Shown: positions 52,909-63,569 of the stretch, piece after piece
Layout of the letters: each line of letters starts with the position of its first letter
How positions within the stretch are numbered: the stretch's first letter is position 1
Assembly: GCF_002798015.1 (NCBI RefSeq)
Contig: NZ_PGTZ01000006.1
Location: 1 to 64,000, forward strand
DNA from: Luteimicrobium subarcticum
Lineage (GTDB): Bacteria > Actinomycetota > Actinomycetes > Actinomycetales > Cellulomonadaceae
Length of the DNA: 64,000 nt
Direction of reading: 5' to 3'
Position numbers and translations under genes: made by a program
Notes under the pieces: generated by a model
Told to the model about the DNA's origin: nothing
Database searches by the model: none
What the model saw: only the letters and a program-made list of their open reading frames with translations

Positions 52909-54417
52909 CTAGCTGTCGTTGCGGTCGTGCGTCACGATCACGGGGCGAGGTCGTCCCTGCCGTGCGGTCGAGGGGTCTGGCTCTGTCGCGGCGCGTCGTC
53001 CGGCGCGGCGACCCGTGCGGCGCCTCTCGGCCGGGGTCCGTCCCGCGGACCGGCGCACGCCGCCGACCACGGCCAGCGACCGGCGGGCCACCGACGGCCG
53101 CGCGGCGAGCGCGAGCGCGGCGCCCGGCTCCGTGCGGGCGAACGCCAGCAGGAGTCCCATCGCGGCGAGCGTCGTGACCAGCGCCGAGCCGCCCGCGGAC
53201 ACCAGCGGCAGCGGGACGCCGATCACCGGGAAGATCCCGACGACCACGCCGATGTTGAGGACGGCCTGGCCGATCACCCAGCACGCCACGGCCCCCGTCG
53301 CGATCTGGACGAACGGGTCCGGGTGCCGTCGCACGAGGCGGAGGCAGGCGTACGACAGGACCCCGATCAGGGTGATGACCAGGAGGGTGCCGAGCAGCCC
53401 GAGCTCCTCGCCGATGACGGCGAAGATGAAGTCGTTGGGGGCCTCCGGCAGGTAGCTCCACTTCTCGCGGCTCGCGCCCAGCCCGACACCCGTGAGGCCC
53501 CCGGTGCCGAGCGCCTGGAAGCTGTGCAGGGACTGGTAGCAGGTGGTGGCCGCGTTCGTGGCGGCGTGCTGGCAGCCCTCGAGCGTGGACTGGATGCGCG
53601 TCAGCCGGTTGGAGCCCGCCTGGTTGAACACCAGGACGCGGACGACGAGAGCTCCGGCGATGACCATCCCACCGAGCAGGACCCGCAGCCGCACTCCGGC
53701 CACGAACAGCGCCCCGACGACGAGCAGCATGAGGACGAGCGCCGTGCCGAGGTCTTTGCCGACCAGGACGAGCCCGACGACGGCGAGCGCGCCGGGCACC
53801 GCGGGGACGAGGGCGTGCAGGGTGCGGCCGAGCAGGTTGCGCTTGCGGGCGAGCACGGTCGCGAGCCAGACCGCGAGGGCGAGCTTGGCCATCTCGGCGG
53901 GCTGGACGATGACGGGGCCGACCTTGAGCCACGACCTGTTGCCGTTCGCCCCGAGCCCGATGACGGGGACGAGCGCGAGCAGCACGACCGCCGCGGTGAG
54001 CGCGGGCCACGCGAGGCGGCGGAACGCGGCCGGTGGGAGGCGGGACGCGGCCACCATGACGACCAGGCCCATGCCGGCGAAGAGCGCCTGGTTGGAGAAC
54101 GTCCCGTAGGGCGACTTGTTGTTGGCGATCTGCGTGACCGACGAGCTCGACAGGACCATCGGCAGCCCGATCGCGAGGAGCGCGAGCGTCGTCCCGAGGA
54201 TGAGGTAGTACGTGGTCAGCGGGTTGTCGGCCACGACGGACAGGGTGCTGCGCGCGACACGCTCCCGGCGTGCCGCCTTGTCGCGGGGCGCGCCCGACCC
54301 CGCGGGCCGCGCGGCCGGCACGGCGGCGGGGACCGCGGTGCTGCGGTTCGGTCGTCCGGTGGCGGCCGCACCACGGGACGCCCGCGCCACCCGCGGTGCG
54401 GACGAGCCCGGCGTCAT
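52909..54417 (-). CDS. ftsW: Peptidoglycan glycosyltransferase FtsW
   Basis: A SEDS-family polymerase working with FtsI at the septum. About ten hydrophobic segments lie between residues 70 and 445. WLKVGPVIVQPAEMAKLALAVW, GKDLGTALVLMLL and IGEELGLLGTLLV carry conserved SEDS residues. The N- and C-terminal tails (about 65 and 55 residues) are basic and disordered. The protein is 502 residues. The ATG overlaps the murD stop. Confidence 0.95.
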   Translation of the reverse strand: MTPGSSAPRVARASRGAAATGRPNRSTAVPAAVPAARPAGSGAPRDKAARRERVARSTLSVVADNPLTTYYLILGTTLALLAIGLPMVLSSSSVTQIANNKSPYGTFSNQALFAGMGLVVMVAASRLPPAAFRRLAWPALTAAVVLLALVPVIGLGANGNRSWLKVGPVIVQPAEMAKLALAVWLATVLARKRNLLGRTLHALVPAVPGALAVVGLVLVGKDLGTALVLMLLVVGALFVAGVRLRVLLGGMVIAGALVVRVLVFNQAGSNRLTRIQSTLEGCQHAATNAATTCYQSLHSFQALGTGGLTGVGLGASREKWSYLPEAPNDFIFAVIGEELGLLGTLLVITLIGVLSYACLRLVRRHPDPFVQIATGAVACWVIGQAVLNIGVVVGIFPVIGVPLPLVSAGGSALVTTLAAMGLLLAFARTEPGAALALAARPSVARRSLAVVGGVRRSAGRTPAERRRTGRRAGRRAATEPDPSTARQGRPRPVIVTHDRNDS

Positions 54418-55868
54418 GCGTGACGACCCGTGTCGGGACCGAGCGCCCGGGCCTCCTCCGCGAAGGTGTCGCCGCGTTCCGCGTAGGAGCGGAACTGGTC
54501 CATCGAGGCCGCCGCGGGGGCGAGCAGGACCGTGTCGCCCGGGCGCGCCAGGGCGCGGGCTGCACGGACGGCTCGCTGCATCACGGTCCCAGTGTCACCG
54601 GGGTCCACACGCTCGACCGGGATATCGGGCGCGTGTCGGGCGAGCGCGCCCGCGAACGGCTCCGGGTCCACCCCGACGAGCACGACGGCCCGCAGCCGGT
54701 CGGCGCGCGCCCGGACGAGATCGTCGAGCAGCGCCCCCTTGGCGAGGCCGCCCGCGACCCAGACCACGGTGCCCGCGGGGAACGCGCCGAGCGAGGCGGC
54801 CGCGGCGTGCGCGTTGGTCGCCTTCGAGTCGTCCACCCAGGCGACCCCGCCGGAGAGGGCGACCTGCTCGATCCGGTGGCCGCCCGGCGCGTACGCGCGC
54901 AGGCCGTCGCGCACGGCCCGCGCGTCCACCCCTGCGGCACGGGCGAGCGCGGCCGCGGCGAGCGCGTCCGCGACGACGTGCGGCGGGACCGTGCCGTCCG
55001 GGGCGCCGAGGTGTGCGAGATCCGCGAGCGTTCCGACCTCGGCCGCCGACGCGTGCCGGTCGGGGGCGTCGGCCGGGAGGTGGAACGCCCGGTCGACGAG
55101 GACGTCCTCGACGAGACCGAGCTCGCTGCGCCGCGGGGCGCCGAGCGTGAAGCCGACCGCACGCGCGCCCTCGACGACGTCCGCCTCGCGCACGAGCGCC
55201 TCGGTCCGCGGGTCCGCCACGTTGTAGACGCACGCGACCTGCGCCCGCTCGTACACGCGGCCCTTCGCGGCCGCGTACGCGTCGAGCGTGCCGTGCCAGT
55301 CGAGGTGGTCGGGAGCGACGTTGAGGACCGCGCCCGCGAGCACCGACATCGTGTGCGTGAAGTGGAGCTGGAAGCTCGACAGCTCCACCACGAGGACGTC
55401 GTTCGCCGGGTCGAGCGCCGCCTCGAGGACGGACGGGCCGATGTTGCCGACGGCAGGGGCGCGCAGACCCGCCGCCTCGAGCATCGACGCCAGCATGCCG
55501 ACGGTCGTCGTCTTGCCGTTCGTCCCCGTGACGGCGAGCCACGGCGCCGGGGTCCCCGCACCCGGGCCGGTGGCGCGCGGCACGCGCAGGCGCCACGCGA
55601 GCTCGACCTCGCTCCACACGGGCACACCCGCCGCGACGGCCTCCACCAGGACGGGGTGCGTCGGCGGCAGGCCGGGGCTCGTCACGACGAGGTCGAACGA
55701 CTCGACCTGCCCCGCGAGGTCCGCGGGACGGACGTCCGCGTCCTGTGCCCGGTCGTCGACGGTGACGACCTCGCGCGCGACGTCTGCGAGCACCCGGGCG
55801 CAGGCCCGTCCGCTCGCTCCCAGGCCCGCGACGAGCACGCGGGCACCGGGGAGCGCGACGTCCGGCAC
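54414..55868 (-). CDS. murD: UDP-N-acetylmuramoylalanine-D-glutamate ligase
   Basis: Adds D-glutamate to the stem peptide. LVAGLGASGRACARVL near 12-27 binds UDP. VTGTNGKTTTVGML is the ATP loop. ELSSFQLHFTH and NVAPDHLDWHG are in the active site. VDDSKATNAHAA begins the C-terminal domain. The protein is 484 residues. The GTG at 55868 shares one base with the mraY stop (TAGTG). Confidence 0.95.
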   Translation of the reverse strand: MPDVALPGARVLVAGLGASGRACARVLADVAREVVTVDDRAQDADVRPADLAGQVESFDLVVTSPGLPPTHPVLVEAVAAGVPVWSEVELAWRLRVPRATGPGAGTPAPWLAVTGTNGKTTTVGMLASMLEAAGLRAPAVGNIGPSVLEAALDPANDVLVVELSSFQLHFTHTMSVLAGAVLNVAPDHLDWHGTLDAYAAAKGRVYERAQVACVYNVADPRTEALVREADVVEGARAVGFTLGAPRRSELGLVEDVLVDRAFHLPADAPDRHASAAEVGTLADLAHLGAPDGTVPPHVVADALAAAALARAAGVDARAVRDGLRAYAPGGHRIEQVALSGGVAWVDDSKATNAHAAAASLGAFPAGTVVWVAGGLAKGALLDDLVRARADRLRAVVLVGVDPEPFAGALARHAPDIPVERVDPGDTGTVMQRAVRAARALARPGDTVLLAPAAASMDQFRSYAERGDTFAEEARALGPDTGRHA

Positions 55869-56950
55869 TACGTCACCACCCACTCGCCGTAGAAGACGCC
55901 CATCCCGAGGCTCGCGCAGAGTCCCGCGATGAGCCAGAACCGGATGACGATGGTGACCTCGCCCCAGCCCGACAGCTCGAAGTGGTGGTGCAGCGGCGCC
56001 ATCTTGAACACGCGTTTGCCGGTCGCCTTGAAGTACCCGATCTGGATGACGTCCGACATCGCGACGATGACGAACAGACCGCCGATGATCGCCGCGAGCA
56101 GCTCGGTGCGCGAGACGATCGAGAGCCCGGCGAGCGCACCACCGAGCGCGAGCGCGCCCGTGTCGCCCATGAAGATCTGGGCGGGGCTCGCGTTCCACCA
56201 CAGGAATCCGAAGCAGGCGCCCATGATCGCGGCGGCGATGATCGCGAGGTCGCGCGGGTCGCGCACCTCGTAGCAGGCCGTGACGGCCTCGACCGCACGC
56301 TGGCAGTTCTGGTTGAGCTGCCACACCGTGACCATGAGGTACGCGCCGAACACGACGATCGAGACGCCCGTCGCGAGACCGTCGAGACCGTCGGTGAGGT
56401 TCACCGCGTTCGACCAGGCCGTGATGAGGAAGTTCGCCCAGACCACGAACAGCACGACGCCGATCGTCGCGCCCGCGAACGCCAGGTCGACCTTCGTGTC
56501 GCGCAGGAACGAGATGTACGTCGAGGCAGGCTTCAGGCCGTTCCCGTTGGGGAACTGCAGCACCAGGACGGCGAACGTGATGCCGACGACCGCCTGGCCG
56601 ATGATCTTCGCCATGGGCGACAGCCCGAGGCTGCGCTGGCGCCGGATCTTCGTGTAGTCGTCGAGGAAGCCGATGAGGCCCAGGCCGCACGTCAGGAACA
56701 TCACGAGCCACGCCGACGCGCTCGGCGCCCGGCCCGTCATGACGCTCCCGACGACCCAGCCGACCACGGCGGAGCCCAGGATGACGACGCCGCCCATGGT
56801 CGGCGTGCCGCGCTTCGTGAAGTGCGCGGTCGGTCCGTCCTGCCGGATGAACTGGCCGTAGTGGTGCTTGACGAGGAACCGGATGAACCACTTCGTGCCG
56901 AACAGCGAGAAACCGCCGGCGACCACGCCGGCGACCACGATCGCGATCAC
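55868..56950 (-). CDS. mraY: Phospho-MurNAc-pentapeptide transferase
   Basis: An integral membrane enzyme that makes lipid I from undecaprenyl phosphate. Ten hydrophobic segments are visible. [12 protein letters not shown] holds the DD motif. [26 protein letters not shown] and APLHHHFEL are invariant signatures. The protein is 360 residues. The GTG at 56950 overlaps the murF stop (GTGA). Confidence 0.97.
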   Translation of the reverse strand: MIAIVVAGVVAGGFSLFGTKWFIRFLVKHHYGQFIRQDGPTAHFTKRGTPTMGGVVILGSAVVGWVVGSVMTGRAPSASAWLVMFLTCGLGLIGFLDDYTKIRRQRSLGLSPMAKIIGQAVVGITFAVLVLQFPNGNGLKPASTYISFLRDTKVDLAFAGATIGVVLFVVWANFLITAWSNAVNLTDGLDGLATGVSIVVFGAYLMVTVWQLNQNCQRAVEAVTACYEVRDPRDLAIIAAAIMGACFGFLWWNASPAQIFMGDTGALALGGALAGLSIVSRTELLAAIIGGLFVIVAMSDVIQIGYFKATGKRVFKMAPLHHHFELSGWGEVTIVIRFWLIAGLCASLGMGVFYGEWVVT

Positions 56951-58353
56951 GCGGGGACCTCCAGACCGGTGAGCTCGTTCGCGAGCCGCCACAGGCCCGC
57001 GCCCTTCGAGGACTTCACGAGGACGACGTCGCCCGCGACCAGCTCGTCGCGCAGGAACGCCGACGCCTCGGCGACGTCGGCCACGTGGACGACCTCGTCA
57101 CCCCAGGAGCCCTCGCGGACCGCACCGTCGACGATGCCGCCCGCTCCCGCTCCGACCACCACGAGCTTGCGGATGTTGAGCCGGACGACGAGCTCGCCGA
57201 GCTCGTCGTGCACCGCGCGCGAGTCGGGTCCGAGCTCCAGCATCTCGCCGAGGACGGCGACCGAGCGGCGACGCTGCGACGCCGCCATGACGGCCAGGGC
57301 GCGCAGCCCGGCTCGCATCGAGTCCGGGTTGGCGTTGTACGCGTCGTCGATGATGCGGATGCCGTCCGGTCGGTCGACGACGTGCATGCGGTGCGGGCTC
57401 GCGGCACCGGCCTGCGAGAGCCGCGCAGCCACGTCCACCGGTGCGACTCCGAGCTCGAGCGCACCGGCAGCGGCGGCGAGCGCGTTCGTCACGTGGTGCT
57501 CGCCGACGAGCCGCAGCGCCACGTCGTGGGTCTCGCCCGCGGCGTGCAGCACGAACGCGGCCCGGCCCTCGACGTCGATCCGCACGTCCGTCGCCCGGAC
57601 GTCCGCGGAGGGGATCGTGCCGAAGCGCACGACCGGGCCGTCGGTCAGCGAGGCCATCGCGGCGACGCGCAGGTCGTCCGCGTTGAGCACGGCCGTGCCG
57701 CCCGGGCGCAGGCCCTGGACGAGCTCGCCCTTGGCGCGCGCCACGGCGTCCACGCTGCCGAAGTACCCGAGGTGCGCGCTGCCGACGACCAGCACGACGG
57801 CGACGTCGGGCGGCGCGATCCCGGTGAGGTAGGTGAGGTTGCCCTCGTGGTCCGCGCCCATCTCGAGGACGAGGAAGCGCGTCTCACGGTCCGCGGACAG
57901 CACGGTCAGCGGCAGCCCGATCTCGTTGTTGAACGAGCCCCGCGGGACGACCGTCGGCCCCTGCGGCGACACGAGCGCGCCCAGGAGGTCCTTCGTCGTG
58001 GTCTTGCCCACCGACCCGGTCATCGCGACGACCCGCACGTCGGCCTCGTCGCGCAGCGTCGCGAGCACGTGACGCGCGAGCGCGCCGAGCGCCGCCTGCA
58101 CGTCGTCGACGACGACGCACGGGACGTCGAGCTCACGCTGTGCCAGCACCAGCGCGGCCCCCGCCGCGACCGCCCCCGCCGCGTAGTCGTGGCCGTCGAC
58201 GTGCTCACCCGGCAGCGCGACGAACAGCGCCCCCGGCACGACCTGGCGCGAGTCCACGACGACGGGCCCGGTCACCCGGGTGTCGTCGGGGTGGGCGGCA
58301 CGCACCGTGCCGCCCGTCGCTGCGGCGACCTGCGCCGCAGTCAGCTCGATCAT
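56947..58353 (-). CDS. murF: UDP-MurNAc-tripeptide-D-Ala-D-Ala ligase
   Basis: Adds the D-Ala-D-Ala dipeptide. [17 protein letters not shown] is the ATP loop near 111-127. [15 protein letters not shown] and [10 protein letters not shown] are MurF-specific. [17 protein letters not shown] lies in the C-terminal domain. The protein is 468 residues. The ATG overlaps the murE stop by 4 nt. Confidence 0.96.
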   Translation of the reverse strand: MIELTAAQVAAATGGTVRAAHPDDTRVTGPVVVDSRQVVPGALFVALPGEHVDGHDYAAGAVAAGAALVLAQRELDVPCVVVDDVQAALGALARHVLATLRDEADVRVVAMTGSVGKTTTKDLLGALVSPQGPTVVPRGSFNNEIGLPLTVLSADRETRFLVLEMGADHEGNLTYLTGIAPPDVAVVLVVGSAHLGYFGSVDAVARAKGELVQGLRPGGTAVLNADDLRVAAMASLTDGPVVRFGTIPSADVRATDVRIDVEGRAAFVLHAAGETHDVALRLVGEHHVTNALAAAAGALELGVAPVDVAARLSQAGAASPHRMHVVDRPDGIRIIDDAYNANPDSMRAGLRALAVMAASQRRRSVAVLGEMLELGPDSRAVHDELGELVVRLNIRKLVVVGAGAGGIVDGAVREGSWGDEVVHVADVAEASAFLRDELVAGDVVLVKSSKGAGLWRLANELTGLEVPA

Positions 58354-59984
58354 GCGTCCTGCTCTCCCGTGTCCTTGGCCGCACGGTCCGCGAGGGCCGC
58401 GCGTGCTTCGACGCGATCATCCAGAGGATGGTTCACGCCGTCGATCTCCTGCCACACCTCGTGCCCGCGGCCCGCGACCAGGACGGTGTCGTCCGGGCCG
58501 GCGTCGAGCACCGCGTCACGGATGGCCCGCGCCCGTGGCGCCGCCTCGCGCACCACGGTGGCACGCCCCCCGGCGGCCTGCGCGGCCCGTGCCCCCTCGA
58601 GGACCTCCGCACGGACCTGACCTGCAGGTTCACCGTGCGGGTCGTCGTCGGTCACGATCACGACGTCCGCACGCTCGACCGCAACCCTACCCATGATGGG
58701 ACGTTTGCCCCGATCACGTTCGCCGGTCGCGCCGAACACGACGACGAGGCGCCCTGCCGTGGTGGGGCGCAGCGCGTCGAGCGCCAGCGCGAGCGCGTCA
58801 GGGTTGTGCGCGAAGTCCACGACGGTGCGCGGCCGGTCGCCGACCGTCTCCATGCGGCCGGGCACGACCGGGCGCACGCCACCGGACCGCGTGAGTGCCG
58901 CCGCGAGGTCGTCGACGCCGACACCGGACTCGAGGACCATCACGACCGCGAGCGCGACGTTCGCGAGGTTGAAGCCGCCCGGGAGCGTCGTCGTCACGTC
59001 GAGCGACCGCCCGTCGGCGTGCACCAGCCGGAACTCCTGCTGGTGTGCCCCGGCCTCGACGTCCAGCACGGTCCACCCGTCCCGCTCGCCCCGGCCCGTG
59101 AGGTCGAGCGCGACGACCGGCACGGTGGCCTCGTCGAGCAGGCGCTGCGCCCAGGCCCGCCCCTCACCCCCACCGGGCAGGACGACCACGCCACGACGCG
59201 ACCGGTCGGGGGCGAACAGCGTCGCCTTCGTCGAGAAGTAGGAGTCGAGGTCGCCGTGGAAGTCGAGGTGGTCCTGGCTGAGGTTCGTGAAGCCCGCGAC
59301 GTCGTAGACCACGGCGTCCACCCGGTGCAGCGCCAGGGCGTGCGACGAGACCTCCATGGCGAGCGCGTCGACGCCGTCCTCGCGCATCGTGGCGAGCAGT
59401 GCCTGGAGGTCGCCCGCCTCGGGCGTCGTCAGGGCGCTCGGCACGGCCCGGCCCGCCGAGCGGGTCTCGACCGTGCCGACCAGGCCCGTGGTACGGCCCA
59501 GGGCTGCCAGCAGGGTGTCGAGGACGTACGTGGTCGTCGTCTTGCCGTTCGTACCCGTCACGCCGAACGTCGCGAGGGCTTCCGCAGGCCGGCCGTGCAC
59601 CCGCGCGGCCACCTCGCCGAGCACGGCCCGCGGGTCGTCTGCGACCACGACCGGGACGTCCAGGCCGCCGCACTGCGCCGCGCCCGCGTCGTCGGTGAGC
59701 ACCGCCACGGCACCGCGCGCGACCGCGTCGGCGGCGAACCGCGCCCCGTGCACGCGGGCGCCGGGGAGCGCGACGAAGAGGTCGTCGGGGAGCGCGGCAC
59801 GGTTGTCGATGACGACCCCGGACACGGTCGGCAGCACGAACCCCCGGGTGCCCGCCGACGGCGTCCCGGCCGGCAGGACGACCCGCTGCGCGACGCCCTC
59901 GACGACCTCGTCCAGCGGGCGGGGCGTCGGCCGCGCGGGGCGCAGGCCGGCCGGGCCGGGGGCGGTCGTGGGTACGTGGCTCAC
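58350..59984 (-). CDS. murE: MurE-family UDP-MurNAc-dipeptide ligase
   Basis: Adds the third residue of the stem peptide. GTNGKTTT at 144-151 is the ATP loop. FTNLSQDHLDFHG, VDFAHNPDAL and GATGERDRGKRP are typical. The residue-selecting motif, DNPR in diaminopimelate enzymes, reads DDPH at 447-450, which argues against diaminopimelate and fits a basic amino acid such as ornithine or lysine. The GTG at 59984 is favoured because TAGGTT lies 7 nt upstream; an ATG at 60035 would add 17 residues without a ribosome-binding site. The protein is 544 residues. Confidence 0.94.
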   Translation of the reverse strand: MSHVPTTAPGPAGLRPARPTPRPLDEVVEGVAQRVVLPAGTPSAGTRGFVLPTVSGVVIDNRAALPDDLFVALPGARVHGARFAADAVARGAVAVLTDDAGAAQCGGLDVPVVVADDPRAVLGEVAARVHGRPAEALATFGVTGTNGKTTTTYVLDTLLAALGRTTGLVGTVETRSAGRAVPSALTTPEAGDLQALLATMREDGVDALAMEVSSHALALHRVDAVVYDVAGFTNLSQDHLDFHGDLDSYFSTKATLFAPDRSRRGVVVLPGGGEGRAWAQRLLDEATVPVVALDLTGRGERDGWTVLDVEAGAHQQEFRLVHADGRSLDVTTTLPGGFNLANVALAVVMVLESGVGVDDLAAALTRSGGVRPVVPGRMETVGDRPRTVVDFAHNPDALALALDALRPTTAGRLVVVFGATGERDRGKRPIMGRVAVERADVVIVTDDDPHGEPAGQVRAEVLEGARAAQAAGGRATVVREAAPRARAIRDAVLDAGPDDTVLVAGRGHEVWQEIDGVNHPLDDRVEARAALADRAAKDTGEQDA

Positions 59985-59991
59985 AGGGGAA

Positions 59992-59997
59992 AACCTA
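59992..59997 (-). promoter_or_regulatory. Leaderless -10 of murE
   Basis: TAGGTT on the minus strand, 7 nt before the GTG. It would let murE-to-murG be expressed apart from ftsI. No strong -35 is seen. Confidence 0.5.
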
Positions 59998-60008
59998 TCG
60001 TGCGGAGC

Positions 60009-60027
60009 ACCACGAACCGGTCGTGGT
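60009..60027. other. Inverted repeat between ftsI and murE
   Basis: ACCACGA (60009-60015) and TCGTGGT (60021-60027) with a 5-nt loop. It is just upstream of the murE -10 and 17 bp after the ftsI stop; it could be a weak terminator or an operator. Confidence 0.4.
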
Positions 60028-60043
60028 TCGGTCATGGGGCGGG

Positions 60044-62029
60044 TCACCAGGTGGTCTTGTACGGGTCCGCCTTCGTACCGCTCGGCGCGACGCCGAGGTC
60101 GTCGAGAGAGAACCCCATCACCTTGCTGAACACGGGTGCCGCGGTCTCCCCGCCGAAGATCGACGACTTCGGGTCCTTGACGAAGACGCCCACCGTGAGC
60201 CGCGGGTCGTCCGCCGGGGCGAAACCGACGAACGACGCCACGATGGAGCTCAGCGAACCGTTCGCGCCCGCCGCCTCCGCCGTCCCTGTCTTGCCGGCCA
60301 CGCGGTACCCCGGCACGGCAGCCTTCGCACCCGTGCCGTCCTCGCCGTCGACCACCGACTCCAGCATCCGGGTGAGCTGCGACGCCGTCTTCTGCGAGAC
60401 GACGCGCGTGCTGCGGCCCGGGTCCTGCGCGTGGTACACCCCGTCGGGACCGGTGGTGCCCTGCACCAGGTGCGCCGGCGGGCGGACCCCGCCGTTCGCC
60501 ACCGTCGAGAACACGTCCGCGACCTGCACCGCGTTCACCGTCAGGGCCTGACCGAACAGCACCGCGTACCGGGACCTGCCGTCCATCGCGGCAGGCTCCC
60601 GCACGAGCCCCGACGACTCGCCCGGCAGTCCGAGCCCCGTGGCCTGACCCAGGCCGAACTTGCGCATCATGTCGTACTGCGCCTGGCTCGACAGGGCCGA
60701 CCCGGCCTGCACGGTGCCCGAGTTCGACGACTCCGCCAGGATGCCGGCGAGCGTCAGCTTCTCCGTCCCGTGCTCGTGGGAGTCGTGGAAGACCTCCCCG
60801 TTGTCCGCGGCGTACGTGTAGCCCACCGTGTACTTCGACGTGGGCTTCGCGACGCCGTGCTCGAGCAGGTTGGCCATCGTGATGACCTTGCCCGTCGAGC
60901 CGGGCTCGAAGGTCCACTGGACCGCCTGCGAGCCGCGCTGGTCGGCTGGCACGGACGGGTCGTTGGGATCCTTCGTGCCGGAGTCCGCGAGGGCCAGCAC
61001 CGCCCCCGTGCGGGAGTCCTCGACGACCACGACCACCCAGGACGCCCCCGTCTTGGAGACAGCGGCGTCGGCCTCGGTCTGCGCCTTGTACTGGATGTCC
61101 TGGTCCACCGTCGTGGTCACGTCCGAGCCGGGCACGGCCGCCGTCCCGGTCTGGCCGGCGTCGGGGATCTTCTGCCCGCCGCGGCCCCGCTCGTACGTCT
61201 CGCTCCCGGGGGTCCCGGAGAGCGTGGCGTCGAGCTGGCGCTCGAGACCGCCCGCGCCCTGCTGCTCGGAGTTCACGTAGCCGAGGAGGTTGGCCGCCGT
61301 GGTCCCCGACGGGTAGACGCGCTGCTGCGTCGGGTCGGCCCCCAGCCCCGTGATGCCCATTCCCTGCAGGACGCGCCAGGTCGCGGGGAGCACGTCCCGC
61401 GCCACCACCTTGTACCGCTTGGTGCCGTTGAGCGCGGCGCCCAGCTCGGCCGCCGGGACGTCGAGCACAGGTGCCATGGCACGCGCCGCCGCGAGCGCGC
61501 CCGTGCCGTCCACGACGGGCGCGTCGGGGTCCTTCGCCGGGTCCCACGTCGCGACCAGGGTCTGGTCGACCCACACCGTGTAGCGCACCTCGCTCGTCGC
61601 GAGCACCACGCCGTTCGTGTCGAGGATGTCGCCGCGCTGCGCCGGGACGGTGGTGGTCGTCTCGCGCTCCATCCGGGCGTTCTCCGCGAGGCCGGGACCG
61701 TCCACGAGCTGGACCTCGACGAGCTTGGCGGCGAACCCGAGCAGCGCGACGAGCACCACGATCGCGATCCACCGCTGCCGCACCTCGGGACGTCCCGGGA
61801 GCGGTCGCCGACCGCGTCCCCCGCCGGGGCCCGGACCACCCGGTCCACCCGATCCCCCGGACCCCGCAGCGCGGACGCCCCGTGCAGCGGCATCACGCGC
61901 CGACGGGCTCGCCGGCCGAGCCGCCGCCGACGCCCCCGACGCCGGACGAGCCGACGACCCCGCCGCCACCGCGCGCGACGGGGGCGCCGCGCGCCGTGCG
62001 GTCGGGGTCCTGCTCGTCGTCGGGCTCAT
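60044..62029 (-). CDS. ftsI: Septal peptidoglycan transpeptidase FtsI/PBP3
   Basis: A class B penicillin-binding protein of the divisome. An unusually long Gly/Ala/Ser/Pro-rich cytoplasmic region (about 80 residues) precedes the membrane anchor near 87-106. The dimerisation domain has RGDILDTNGVVLA. The active site has STGK (378-381), SSN (434-436) and KTG (580-582). There are no PASTA domains. The protein is 661 residues. It follows the ftsL-like gene by 26 nt. Confidence 0.96.
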   Translation of the reverse strand: MSPTTSRTPTARRAAPPSRAVAAGSSARPASGASAAARPASPSARDAAARGVRAAGSGGSGGPGGPGPGGGRGRRPLPGRPEVRQRWIAIVVLVALLGFAAKLVEVQLVDGPGLAENARMERETTTTVPAQRGDILDTNGVVLATSEVRYTVWVDQTLVATWDPAKDPDAPVVDGTGALAAARAMAPVLDVPAAELGAALNGTKRYKVVARDVLPATWRVLQGMGITGLGADPTQQRVYPSGTTAANLLGYVNSEQQGAGGLERQLDATLSGTPGSETYERGRGGQKIPDAGQTGTAAVPGSDVTTTVDQDIQYKAQTEADAAVSKTGASWVVVVVEDSRTGAVLALADSGTKDPNDPSVPADQRGSQAVQWTFEPGSTGKVITMANLLEHGVAKPTSKYTVGYTYAADNGEVFHDSHEHGTEKLTLAGILAESSNSGTVQAGSALSSQAQYDMMRKFGLGQATGLGLPGESSGLVREPAAMDGRSRYAVLFGQALTVNAVQVADVFSTVANGGVRPPAHLVQGTTGPDGVYHAQDPGRSTRVVSQKTASQLTRMLESVVDGEDGTGAKAAVPGYRVAGKTGTAEAAGANGSLSSIVASFVGFAPADDPRLTVGVFVKDPKSSIFGGETAAPVFSKVMGFSLDDLGVAPSGTKADPYKTTW

Positions 62030-62055
62030 CGTCGCCGTCCGTCCTGGTGCGTCCG

Positions 62056-62496
62056 TCAGCCGTCGGCCGGCTTCGTCGCGCCGAGCACCTTGCCGTCCGC
62101 GAGCCGGAGGAACGCCTGCGAGCTGCGCGGCTGCATGCCGAGCTCGCGCGCGGACCGGGCGAGCTGCGCCGGCGAGGACGCCGCGTCGACCTGCGACTGG
62201 AGCTTCTGGGTGTCCTGTGCCGTACGGGCCAGGTCGACCTCGAGCTGCTGCGACACGAACGAGCCGTGCGCCATCTGCACGTTCAGCAGGAGCGCGAGGA
62301 CGAGGGCGCCCAGGACGACCGCGCCGCAGAGCAGGGCGAAGGGCGCCCGGGACCGGTCCGCGCCCGGTGCGCGGACCACGCGCAGGCGCGGGCCGTTCGC
62401 GACGGCCGGCGACGCGCCCGCGGCGGACCGCTCCTGCCCTCCGGCGGGGTCGAACTGGCGCAGGACACGGGCGGTCGCGCCGTCAGTGGTGCTCAT
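62056..62496 (-). CDS. ftsL: FtsL-like divisome protein
   Basis: 146 residues with one membrane segment (near 53-73) and a following coiled coil ([20 protein letters not shown]). It ends with [12 protein letters not shown], the FtsL/septum-formation-initiator pattern. Sequence conservation in this family is low; the identification rests on topology and on its place between rsmH and ftsI. The ATG overlaps the rsmH stop (ATGA). Confidence 0.85.
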   Translation of the reverse strand: MSTTDGATARVLRQFDPAGGQERSAAGASPAVANGPRLRVVRAPGADRSRAPFALLCGAVVLGALVLALLLNVQMAHGSFVSQQLEVDLARTAQDTQKLQSQVDAASSPAQLARSARELGMQPRSSQAFLRLADGKVLGATKPADG

Positions 62497-63569
62497 CGGC
62501 GGTTCTCCCTCGATCGGTGGGTCGGCTTGGCCCCGCGGGTGCCGCGGGCTGCCGGGGTGTCACGGTGACGCAGGTGGTCGGGGGTCTCCCGGACGCGCTC
62601 GGCGGCGCGGAGCCGCACGGACGCGGAGCGTGGGTTGTGCTCGAGCTCGCCGGCGTCCGCCTCCTCCGCGCCGCGGGTGAGCAGGCGCAGGTAGGGACGG
62701 TGGGTCTCCGGCTCGACGGGCAGGCCGGGCGGGGCGCTGGACTCGGCGCCCCGCGCGAGCTCGCGCTTGACGATGCGGTCCTCGAGCGAGTGGTACGCCT
62801 CGACGACCAGGCGCCCACCGACGGCCAGGACGTCGACCGCCGCCGGCACCGCGCGCTCCAGCACCGCGAGCTCCTGGTTCACCTCGATGCGCAGCGCCTG
62901 GAACGTCCGCTTGGCGGGGTTGCCGCCCGTCTGCCGTGCCGCTGCGGGGATCGCCGAGCGGACCACGTCGACGAGCTCGCCGCTGCGGTCCCACGCGCGC
63001 TGCTCACGGCGCCGGACGATCGCCCGGGCGACGCGCGGCGCGAACCGCTCCTCGCCGTACTCCCGCAGGATCCGCACGAGGTCGGCCTCCGGGTAGGTGT
63101 TGAGGACGTCCGCCGCCGTGTCGCCCGTGGTCGGGTCCATCCGCATGTCCAGCGGCGCGTCCTGGGAGTAGGCGAAGCCGCGGTCGGCCTCGTCGATCTG
63201 CAGCGACGACACCCCCAGGTCCATCAGGACGGCCTGGACCCGGTCGGTGCCCAGGCCGCGGACGACGTCCTGGATCTCGTCGTACACCGCGTGCACGGCC
63301 GTGAAGCGGTCGCCGAACGGGGCCAGACGCTGCGACGCGAGCCGGATCGCCTCGGGGTCACGGTCGATGCCCACCACGCGCGCCGTCGGCACCTGCCGCA
63401 GCACCGCCTCGGTGTGCCCGCCCATCCCGAGCGTGCAGTCCACGAGGACCGACCCGTCGGCGGCGAGCGCGGGCGCGAGGAGGTCGACGCAGCGCTGCAG
63501 CAGGACAGGGGCGTGCCGGTCGGCGGCCGCTCGTTCCTGCGGGGAGCCGGGCTCCTGGTCGTGCGCCAT
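62493..63569 (-). CDS. rsmH: 16S rRNA m4C1402 methyltransferase
   Basis: A SAM-dependent methyltransferase (MraW) of 358 residues. [28 protein letters not shown] and [10 protein letters not shown] form the SAM site. [20 protein letters not shown] and [15 protein letters not shown] are family signatures. The last 50 residues are basic and disordered. GAGAGGAGG lies just before the ATG. Confidence 0.97.
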   Translation of the reverse strand: MAHDQEPGSPQERAAADRHAPVLLQRCVDLLAPALAADGSVLVDCTLGMGGHTEAVLRQVPTARVVGIDRDPEAIRLASQRLAPFGDRFTAVHAVYDEIQDVVRGLGTDRVQAVLMDLGVSSLQIDEADRGFAYSQDAPLDMRMDPTTGDTAADVLNTYPEADLVRILREYGEERFAPRVARAIVRRREQRAWDRSGELVDVVRSAIPAAARQTGGNPAKRTFQALRIEVNQELAVLERAVPAAVDVLAVGGRLVVEAYHSLEDRIVKRELARGAESSAPPGLPVEPETHRPYLRLLTRGAEEADAGELEHNPRSASVRLRAAERVRETPDHLRHRDTPAARGTRGAKPTHRSRENRR

